From: JBBATK01 sp046052705
GTDB lineage: Bacteria > Bacteroidota > Ignavibacteria > Kapaibacteriales > NICIL-2
DNA: 9,807 nt
Direction: 5' to 3'
Assembly: GCA_046052705.1 (NCBI GenBank)
Contig: JBJOLU010000149.1
Span: forward strand, 1-9,807
A program made the position numbers and the translations under genes. The notes beneath the pieces are model-generated. The model was given only the letters and a program-made list of their open reading frames with translations, did not search any database and was not told the DNA's origin. Each line of letters starts with the position of its first letter. The stretch's first letter is position 1. Below are positions 1 to 6,008 of this stretch, piece by piece.

Positions 1-90
1 TCGGACACTGCCTCTCACCACCTCAACGGTAATAGCTGCATCAGCAGGAATACACTCAAACAACCTCCTAATCGTTGCTTGCAGCACCAT
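1..90 (-). CDS. possible 5' end of a divergent gene, product unknown (partial)
   Basis: On the minus strand an ATG at 90-88 opens a frame that runs without a stop for 30 codons to the window edge. The predicted start is MVLQATIRRLFECIPADA, continuing with a hydrophobic/acidic stretch ending VEVVRGSVR. This composition is protein-like, but I recognise no family. The frame is also open further upstream, with other ATGs at 117-115, 174-172 and 198-196. The extra residues are rich in Cys and Trp and look like translated leader DNA, so the start at 90 (or 117) is preferred. If real, the gene is transcribed away from the MoxR gene and the interval 91-196 holds both promoters. The two plus-strand frames that stay open through 1-90 are less convincing. 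No Shine-Dalgarno is visible. Only about 90 bases are available, so confidence is low. Confidence 0.35.
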   Translation of the reverse strand, partial: MVLQATIRRLFECIPADAAITVEVVRGSVR

Positions 91-97
91 TTGAGTG
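53..97. repeat. 8-bp inverted repeat with a 29-nt spacer
   Basis: CACTCAAA at 53-60 is the exact reverse complement of TTTGAGTG at 90-97. The right arm covers the candidate minus-strand start codon at 90-88, about 100 bases before the MoxR start at 197. It could be a regulatory dyad or a structure near the start of the possible divergent gene. An 8-bp match at this spacing can also arise by chance, so no function is claimed. Confidence 0.25.
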
Positions 98-196
98 CCG
101 GCTGAAGGCTTGCACATCGAAGCTCCGTATTTTGCGCGGCAATACCCGCACAGACACCAACGCGTAGCAATCATCAGAACAATCATCGGAACAAAC

Positions 197-1177
197 ATGG
201 CTCAGGATATAGAAGACATTCAACGTTTACAAAAAGCAGTAGCCGCAGTACGTAGCGAAATAGCGAAGGTAATAGTGGGTCAGCAAGATGTTGTAGACCA
301 ACTGCTCATCGCGCTCTTTGCTCGTGGGCATAGCTTGCTGGTGGGAGTTCCCGGTCTTGCAAAAACATTGCTGATTCGCACGCTAAGCGAAGCGTTGGAC
401 CTGCGCTTTAGCAGAGTGCAATTCACACCGGACCTTATGCCCAGTGATATCACCGGCACAGAGGTGATCGAAGAAAATGTTACTACCGGAGCCAAAGAGT
501 TTCGCTTTGTGAAGGGTCCGATTTTCGCCAACATTGTGCTGGCAGACGAGATCAATCGTACACCTCCCAAAACACAAGCAGCACTACTGGAAGCCATGCA
601 AGAGCATTCGGTAACAGCGGGCGGAACTACCTATACCATGCCCGAGCCTTTCTTTGTATTGGCAACACAAAACCCTATCGAGCAAGAAGGTACCTATCCC
701 CTGCCTGAAGCTCAGCTGGACCGCTTTATGTTCATGCTCAATCTGGACTACCCGTCATTCGAAGAAGAGATGAGCATTGTAACCCGCACCACCGCAGGTG
801 CTCAAGAAGCGCTCACTCGACAGTTGCATGCAAACGACATCATAGCTTTTCAGGATGTGGTGCGCCGTGTACCAGTGGCAGACAACGTGGTGCGATATGC
901 AGTGCAGCTGGTTCACGCAACGCGCCCTGCCTCTAGCACAAACGATATGGTAAAGAAATACATCAGCTACGGCGCGGGCCCGCGCGCATCGCAGTATCTG
1001 ATTCTTGGCGCAAAGACGCGCGCCGCAATAGACGGACGTTTCACGCCCGAGATTCGCGATGTGGAATCGGTAGCCGTATCGGTGCTGCGTCATCGCATAG
1101 TAACCAACTTCAACGCCGAAGCCGAGAACGTAACGCCGGGTGATATTGTTCGTTCCTTACTTACCAGTGTGCGCTAA
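197..1177 (+). CDS. MoxR-family AAA+ ATPase
   Basis: The product is a cytoplasmic MoxR-type AAA+ ATPase of 326 residues, the usual length. These proteins act as chaperone-like machines that help assemble or activate other proteins. The AAA_3 core shows Walker A GVPGLAKT (residues 50-57), Walker B LADEIN with D117/E118, sensor 1 ATQNP (156-160), and EGTYPLPEAQLDRF with a probable arginine finger at R176. The C-terminal lid carries sensor 2 as GAGPRAS (259-265), where many relatives read GASPRAS. The ATG at 197 (MAQDIEDIQRL) is chosen because the family's N-terminal helix starts there. The in-frame start at 95 would add 34 residues unlike the family. There is no clear Shine-Dalgarno. The stop codon overlaps the next gene's ATG by one base (TAATG), which suggests translational coupling. 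The expected DUF58/VWA neighbours are absent downstream. The family call is firm; the client is unknown. Confidence 0.95.
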   Translation: MAQDIEDIQRLQKAVAAVRSEIAKVIVGQQDVVDQLLIALFARGHSLLVGVPGLAKTLLIRTLSEALDLRFSRVQFTPDLMPSDITGTEVIEENVTTGAKEFRFVKGPIFANIVLADEINRTPPKTQAALLEAMQEHSVTAGGTTYTMPEPFFVLATQNPIEQEGTYPLPEAQLDRFMFMLNLDYPSFEEEMSIVTRTTAGAQEALTRQLHANDIIAFQDVVRRVPVADNVVRYAVQLVHATRPASSTNDMVKKYISYGAGPRASQYLILGAKTRAAIDGRFTPEIRDVESVAVSVLRHRIVTNFNAEAENVTPGDIVRSLLTSVR

Positions 1178-2634
1178 TGCGATCATTTGTTCCTTGCCCA
1201 TCCTACCGCTTTAGTGGTGCAATGCCGGCGGCGCTATGCCTGGCACTGTTCACAGTGCTGTGCGCCACAGTACAAGCTCAGGACGTTTTCACGATCAAAA
1301 ATCCCTCGGTTAAGATCTACGTAGACAGCATCTACGTGAATGAGTGGTTTATTGATCCGGATAACGACCCCGACATTTTTGAGGCAGAGATCAGAAAACA
1401 CCGCTCGCGTGTGGAGTATCGCGACAGCCTCAATACCATTTCGTTTATGCTGGAAGTCGGTCAGACTATCGATTTTGCCATCGTCGACAATAAGGGGCGC
1501 CGGGCCAATCAACGTATCATCGGTGTTAAACCGAACGCGGTGTTTACGGATACCTACATCGCCGACAACAAGGGCAAGTGGATAGTAGATATTCCCGAAG
1601 TAAGCGAGTTGGTGAATATCATTATGGTGTTGCATAAAGACGCCGAAAAAGACGAGAACATGTTCGACACCAAAACCGAATACTATAAGAGAATACGTTC
1701 GTTTTTTGAGCCGTATAAACATCATGCGATAATAGATACTATTCAGCGCTATATCTCTGGTCTTCATTTGATGAAAGACCTCAACATGTGGCTCTTTTCC
1801 GATAGAAGCTACCGATATTATTACGCAATGAAAATGAATGCCTGTGCCTATTCATTCGACGACAAAGGAATGATTCGCAACACGGGCGCAATACAAGAGA
1901 TGGCAAAGGGATGGTGCCCGACGGATCCGATGAAAGACCTTGAATTGATACAGGATTTTGCCCAGAGGTCGAACTTCCGCGCATTCTATAGAAACAACAA
2001 GCCATACTACGATAGTCTCTTGGAGATGTATGGCAGACTAAACCCCCTCCAAAAAATGCAGAGTTGGTTGGATGCAAAGTTCGGATTCAGCTATGGCTCG
2101 TATAAAGTGTACTTCTCGCCTCTGGTGTACGGAGCTCATTCCACAAACAAATTCTCCGATAACGGTTTTGAACAAACCATCATGTTTGTTGCACGTGCCG
2201 AAATGAACAGCACTGAATCCACAACCATGAATGAGTTATCGGAAAGCAGAGTGGTGTTTACCGAGATTGATCATAATTACGTAAACCCTGTTTCCGACAC
2301 CTTTCGCACTGCGATTGACTTGGCATTTTCAAACCGAGATATATGGGCACGCGGGCAGCAAACATCATCGTACAGTAACCCTTACATGGTTTTTAATGAG
2401 TACATGACCTTTGCTGTGTACGCATTGTATATTCTTGATAATTACGGAGAGAGCACCTTAGATGAGTTTCTTCCCAAAATGGTTAAACAAATGGAGTCAC
2501 GAGGTTTCATTGCGTTCAAGGATTTTACCAAAACGTTGATCCACCTTTATCAAAAGGATAAGAATCAATCGATGAGTAGGTATTACGCGGAAATGCTTGG
2601 CTGGGCGAAGCTTAGAAATACCGCCAAGGAATAG
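1177..2634 (+). CDS. exported DUF4932-like protein with a degenerate peptidase-type motif
   Basis: This is a 485-residue exported protein. Residues 1-34 form a signal peptide: a basic start, a hydrophobic core around ALCLALFTVLCA, and cleavage near VQA-QD, so it should act in the periplasm or at the cell surface. The mature part is soluble and rich in Tyr, Asp and Lys. In the last third, VVFTEIDHNYVNP (359-371) resembles the zinc-peptidase-like core I remember for Bacteroidota DUF4932 proteins, where HExxH precedes an SF-VNP-like stretch. Here the first His is Thr362, leaving E363 and H366. A candidate third ligand is E408 in FNEYMTF, 42 residues on. The protein may therefore be a pseudo-enzyme, use other ligands, or belong to a related unnamed family. 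The start overlaps the MoxR stop (TAATG), so the two are probably co-expressed. The gene and its export are confident; the family call is moderate and the function is unknown. Confidence 0.8.
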   Translation: MRSFVPCPSYRFSGAMPAALCLALFTVLCATVQAQDVFTIKNPSVKIYVDSIYVNEWFIDPDNDPDIFEAEIRKHRSRVEYRDSLNTISFMLEVGQTIDFAIVDNKGRRANQRIIGVKPNAVFTDTYIADNKGKWIVDIPEVSELVNIIMVLHKDAEKDENMFDTKTEYYKRIRSFFEPYKHHAIIDTIQRYISGLHLMKDLNMWLFSDRSYRYYYAMKMNACAYSFDDKGMIRNTGAIQEMAKGWCPTDPMKDLELIQDFAQRSNFRAFYRNNKPYYDSLLEMYGRLNPLQKMQSWLDAKFGFSYGSYKVYFSPLVYGAHSTNKFSDNGFEQTIMFVARAEMNSTESTTMNELSESRVVFTEIDHNYVNPVSDTFRTAIDLAFSNRDIWARGQQTSSYSNPYMVFNEYMTFAVYALYILDNYGESTLDEFLPKMVKQMESRGFIAFKDFTKTLIHLYQKDKNQSMSRYYAEMLGWAKLRNTAKE

Positions 2635-2642
2635 AGCTTGGC
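2623..2642 (+). terminator. hairpin spanning the stop codon of the DUF4932-like gene
   Basis: GCCAAG at 2623-2628 pairs perfectly with CTTGGC at 2637-2642 around an 8-base loop that contains the TAG stop. It lies where the MoxR unit should end. No T-run follows, so it does not meet the criteria for a classical intrinsic terminator. It may instead stabilise the 3' end or be incidental. Confidence 0.25.
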
Positions 2643-2723
2643 AGTAGCAGGTTGCTTCCCACTACACGACAAGCGTTTCTTGAAGACTGTTTAACAGAAA
2701 CTCACTATTCTCAACTAAGAGCC

Positions 2724-2918
2724 TTGTACATCGTCTCTCTTATTCACGGCGGGATCGTCAAGCTTCTGCTCTCGCTCGTTATCTCCTTCACCATGGCGAT
2801 ATCGGTGGCTGATAGTGGGGCTGCGTTCAGAAGCCGACCTCCGGTAATACATACCATCGATGGCCCACCGCCGTTGCTGCGTCGGCGTCCGGTGCGCCGG
2901 CGGTATCACATGGTCTAA
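2724..2918 (+). CDS. candidate small exported protein with a Pro/Arg-rich tail
   Basis: From the TTG at 2724 this frame encodes 64 residues. A Lys is followed by a good hydrophobic segment (LLLSLVISFTMAISVA), which looks like a signal peptide or membrane anchor. A short tail rich in Pro and Arg follows, ending PPPLLRRRPVRRRYHMV. The frame stays open upstream to another TTG at 2652. The only ATG (2793) falls inside the hydrophobic segment and would destroy it. Against the call: no standard start fits, no ribosome-binding site is visible, and I recognise no family. In favour: the hydrophobic-then-basic pattern is not typical of random sequence, and the frame fills an otherwise unexplained gap. 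It could equally be non-coding leader DNA of lon. Confidence 0.3.
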   Translation: MYIVSLIHGGIVKLLLSLVISFTMAISVADSGAAFRSRPPVIHTIDGPPPLLRRRPVRRRYHMV

Positions 2919-2940
2919 ACGCGAATGAGGCGCTTGCGTT

Positions 2941-2958
2941 GATACGTGAACACGTCTC
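2941..2958. promoter_or_regulatory. operator-like dyad upstream of lon
   Basis: GATACGTGAACACGTCTC has 8-base arms around a central AA. The inner 5 bp (ACGTG/CACGT) match perfectly and 7 of 8 pairs match overall. It ends 43 bases before the preferred lon ATG at 3002. That size and position would suit binding of a dimeric transcription factor, or pairing in the lon leader. It does not match the CIRCE element I know for HrcA. If lon instead started at the TTG at 2939, this dyad would lie in coding sequence. Confidence 0.35.
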
Positions 2959-3001
2959 TGGATTTCAAATACACACTCCGAAACTGAATAGCTATACTCT
3001 G

Positions 3002-5458
3002 ATGAAACGACAGTCAAAAAAAACAGTTGATACCGTAACCAAGACATACTCCGTATTGCCATTGCGTGATATCGTGATGCTACCGCATTTAGTGGTGCCG
3101 CTGATCATAGGCCGCGAGCGATCCGTCCGTGCCGTAGACTTAGCAATGGAGCGCGACAAGCTCATTTTTATCTCTGCGCAAAAGAATGACGAAGTGGACG
3201 ACCCGGGAATGGACGACTTGTACACCACGGGAACGGTGGCGCGTGTTGTGCAAAGTCTGCGCTTGCCGAACAAGCTTCTCAAGGTAATGGTGGAGGGTCT
3301 GTACAGAGCTCGGGTGGTGAACGTTGTAGATAATTCATCGTGCCTGGAAGCCGAGATAGAGATACTCAAGGAAGACGTAGTTCCGGACGATCGTGAGTTT
3401 ACCACGCTCATGAGCCGCACCCGCGATTTATTCGCTCGCTATGCGCAGGCCTCGAAGAGCGTTCCAAGCGATGCCCAAACATCCATAGACGAAATGTCTG
3501 ACGAGTATCAAAAACTCTATACCATGGCAGCCATGGTGGATGCGCAGGTAGAGAAGAAGCAGGCCATACTTAATGCCGATGATATACGCGCGCAGGTGTT
3601 GGAACTGGGCCAACTCATAGCCGGTGAAATCGAACTGTTGAAGCTGGAAGAAGAGATCGATGTAAAAGTGAGCGACTCCATTCAGAAGCATCAGCGCAAG
3701 TATTTTATTCAGGAACAGATTCGCGCGTTGCAAAAGGAGCTGGGCGAAGACGAAGAGTATATGTCGTCGCCGGAGTTGATGAAAATCCAAGAGGCCATCG
3801 AGAAAGCGGGCATGCCCGAGTCGGTGCTTGCCAAAGCCATGGAAGAGTTTGATCATTTGAAAAAAACATCGCCTATGTCTCCGGAATATGGCGTAACCCG
3901 ATCGTACTTGGAATGGCTCACCGTACTTCCGTGGACGCATCGCACTCGCGATAATCTGGATATCGAGAATGTACGCGCGGTGCTCGATACCGACCACTAC
4001 GATATGGAGAAACCCAAAGAACGTATTCTGGAATACATCTCTGTGTTGAACCTGACGAACTCGGTACGCGGCCAGATTCTATGCCTTACCGGCCCTCCGG
4101 GCGTAGGTAAAACATCGCTTGCCGCGTCTATTGCGCGAGCACTGGGCCGCTCGTTTGTGCGCATCTCGCTGGGTGGCGTTCGTGATGAAGCCGAGATTCG
4201 CGGCCACCGCAGAACCTACATAGGATCTCTTCCCGGAAAGATTATTCAAAGCTTGAAGCGTGCCGGCAGTGTGAACCCGGTGATTCTTCTGGACGAGATA
4301 GACAAGATGAGCCACGACTTCCGCGGTGATCCTTCGTCCGCATTGCTAGAGGTATTGGACCCCGAGCAAAACAAGGCCTTCAACGACCACTTCATTGAAG
4401 TGGATGTGGATCTTTCGCAGGTGTTGTTTATCGCAACCGCGAATGTGAAATACGACATCCCCTTGCCGCTGCTGGATCGCATGGAAGTGATTGATTTGCA
4501 GTCGTATCTGGATATCGAGAAAATGGAAATCGCCAAGCGCCATATTCTTCCGAAGCAACGGGAGCAATTGGGCATGAGCGATGTACACATTTCCTTTACC
4601 GATGATGCTCTGCTGAAAATTATTCACGAGTACACCCGCGAAGCCGGTGTGCGCCAGCTGGAGCGCGAGCTTGCCGGCATCCTCCGAAAATTCGCGAAGG
4701 AAATTGTGCACGATGTGGGCCGCAAGATCTCGGGCCGCAGCGAGGATGAATCCAAGCTTCCGGCGTCCCTTCGAGAGACAACCGAGTTCAAACGCTTTAT
4801 TGCCAAGAAGCATTTCACCGTGGATGCCCGCATGGTGGAAAAGCTGCTCAAGGCGCCAAAGTTCAAAACAAAAAAAGGCGCAGACACGGATGTTGTAGGA
4901 GTGGCTACCGGACTTGCCTGGACAAGTGTGGGCGGCGACACCCTTCCGGTGGAAGTAACAATTATGCCGGGCACCGAGAAGCTGACGCTCACCGGAAAGC
5001 TTGGCGATGTGATGAAAGAATCTGCCCAAGCGGCACTCTCGTATGTACGCGCCAACGCTGCACACTTCGGCCTTGCCGACGACTTTGCCAAAAACAAGGA
5101 GATACACATTCACGTGCCGGAGGGAGCTATTCCCAAGGATGGTCCCAGCGCCGGTATCACTATGTGCATAGCACTCATCTCTGCGGCTCGCGGTGTGGCT
5201 GTGCGCGGAGATGTAGCCATGACCGGAGAGATTACCCTGCGCGGTAATGTTCTGGCTATTGGCGGTCTGAATGAGAAACTCCTTGCAGCAAAACGTCATG
5301 GCGCCACCACGGTGCTGGTGCCGGACGAGAATCGCAAAGACGTAGACGACGTGAACCCGGGCGTGAAGGAAGGCCTGCGTATTGTGTTTGTGAAAAACAT
5401 CGATGAAGCTCTTCCGCATGCCTTTCGCAGCACCACTGCTTTTTCGGGCAAGAGATAA
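3002..5458 (+). CDS. lon: ATP-dependent Lon protease
   Basis: The product is a complete 818-residue LonA protease, which in the cytoplasm unfolds and degrades damaged and regulatory proteins at the cost of ATP. The N-terminal substrate-binding domain begins at YSVLPLRDIVMLPHLVVPL (about 16-35) and continues to about 210, followed by a helical linker (YFIQEQIRALQKELGE). The AAA+ module has Walker A GPPGVGKT (364-371) and Walker B VILLDE (D431, E432). The protease domain has Ser716 in PKDGPSAG and Lys759 in GGLNEKLLAA. Their 43-residue spacing is the same as in E. coli Lon (S679/K722), so the catalytic dyad is intact. A charged stretch at about 578-605, between the AAA+ lid and the protease domain, looks longer than in E. 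coli. The ATG at 3002 is preferred over the TTG at 2939 because the LON domain starts shortly after it. The gene is probably transcribed alone. Confidence 0.98.
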   Translation: MKRQSKKTVDTVTKTYSVLPLRDIVMLPHLVVPLIIGRERSVRAVDLAMERDKLIFISAQKNDEVDDPGMDDLYTTGTVARVVQSLRLPNKLLKVMVEGLYRARVVNVVDNSSCLEAEIEILKEDVVPDDREFTTLMSRTRDLFARYAQASKSVPSDAQTSIDEMSDEYQKLYTMAAMVDAQVEKKQAILNADDIRAQVLELGQLIAGEIELLKLEEEIDVKVSDSIQKHQRKYFIQEQIRALQKELGEDEEYMSSPELMKIQEAIEKAGMPESVLAKAMEEFDHLKKTSPMSPEYGVTRSYLEWLTVLPWTHRTRDNLDIENVRAVLDTDHYDMEKPKERILEYISVLNLTNSVRGQILCLTGPPGVGKTSLAASIARALGRSFVRISLGGVRDEAEIRGHRRTYIGSLPGKIIQSLKRAGSVNPVILLDEIDKMSHDFRGDPSSALLEVLDPEQNKAFNDHFIEVDVDLSQVLFIATANVKYDIPLPLLDRMEVIDLQSYLDIEKMEIAKRHILPKQREQLGMSDVHISFTDDALLKIIHEYTREAGVRQLERELAGILRKFAKEIVHDVGRKISGRSEDESKLPASLRETTEFKRFIAKKHFTVDARMVEKLLKAPKFKTKKGADTDVVGVATGLAWTSVGGDTLPVEVTIMPGTEKLTLTGKLGDVMKESAQAALSYVRANAAHFGLADDFAKNKEIHIHVPEGAIPKDGPSAGITMCIALISAARGVAVRGDVAMTGEITLRGNVLAIGGLNEKLLAAKRHGATTVLVPDENRKDVDDVNPGVKEGLRIVFVKNIDEALPHAFRSTTAFSGKR

Positions 5459-5650
5459 ACCATCGCCCATTCGCAGTACTGCCGGCAGCTCATTCGTTCC
5501 GTATTTTGCCCCATGAATAATCTCGTTACACTCTTTGCCGGGCTTACTATGCGTGGTCTTCGTGGTGATGAATGCGCTTCGCAGCGTGGTGGTGATCAGC
5601 TGCGCGGTTATAGTAATCGTCCTACACAACGATCGGCAAAGCGCCACTTT

Positions 5651-5935
5651 ATGCGCCTTGCACTCCTGCCCTTAATCATCCTTGTGGCAGCATGTTCCGA
5701 CACCGAGAGTATTGATCGCTTTGCTGACACCTATGCGGAGATACTTGTGGTGCGTTCGCTCCCACTTGATTCGCTTGCAGCGCGGCAAAAGGTGGACAGC
5801 GTGCTGAATGTGCACGGGTACAGCAGAGAGAGTTTTCGCAAGAGCTTCGAAAACTTGATGCACGATCCTAAATCCTATAAATCGGTACTGGACTCAGCTC
5901 GCGAACGCGCTCGACGCTTAATGCCGGATAAGTAG
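5651..5935 (+). CDS. small lipoprotein, DUF4296-like
   Basis: This is a 94-residue lipoprotein. The signal peptide MRLALLPLIILVAAC ends in lipobox VAAC with Cys15 as the lipidated residue, followed by SDTES. The mature part is almost entirely helical: a YAEILVVRSLPLDS segment, then YSRESFRKSFENLMHDP, then a charged helix ending ARERARRL. This order (helix, short-loop region, 'F..S' helix, 'DP..Y..VLD' helix) matches what I recall of the Bacteroidota DUF4296 lipoproteins, whose role is unknown. The ATG at 5651 is chosen because it puts the lipobox at the right distance; the in-frame ATG at 5513 would add 46 residues before the signal peptide. The hydrolase gene follows after 73 bases on the same strand, so co-transcription is possible but not shown. 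Membrane anchoring is confident; the family call is moderate. Confidence 0.8.
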   Translation: MRLALLPLIILVAACSDTESIDRFADTYAEILVVRSLPLDSLAARQKVDSVLNVHGYSRESFRKSFENLMHDPKSYKSVLDSARERARRLMPDK

Positions 5936-6008
5936 GACCTGTGGGCTTTGGGGCCCTGTGCTCCTATCGTGCGGCGTGATAAATCCTTAACCACGTTTGA
6001 ACCAAGCC

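Larger units (their letters stand above)
2635..3001. other. 367-base interval without a confident gene
   Basis: This interval separates the MoxR unit from lon. It holds a weak small-ORF candidate (2724-2918), an 11-base palindrome CTGTTTAACAG at 2687-2697, and an imperfect dyad at 2941-2958 close to lon. I find no convincing sigma-70 or Bacteroidota-type (TTTG / TAnnTTTG) promoter, no CIRCE-type element, and no tRNA or known riboswitch pattern. A promoter for lon is nevertheless expected in it. Confidence 0.5.

Noticed and set aside
1234..1767. 177-residue minus-strand frame inside the DUF4932-like gene
   Set aside because: The plus-strand gene has a signal peptide and coherent composition; the antisense frame has neither.
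3428..3997. 189-residue minus-strand frame inside lon
   Set aside because: It is antisense to the N-terminal half of Lon and shows repeated Leu/Phe/His tracts with no recognisable motif.
5427..5445. Short GCAG/CTGC hairpin followed by a T-run at the end of lon
   Set aside because: The stem is 4 bp and lies within the last codons of lon before the stop, which is too weak to call.
5479..5488. CTGCCGGCAG palindrome after lon as a terminator
   Set aside because: The stem is only 5 bp with no loop as written and no T-run directly follows, so it cannot be supported as an intrinsic terminator.
4346..5647. 433-residue open frame on the minus strand across the lon 3' half
   Set aside because: It lies antisense to the conserved AAA+ and protease domains of Lon, is rich in His, Cys and Phe without any domain pattern, and is the kind of long shadow frame that biased codon use creates.
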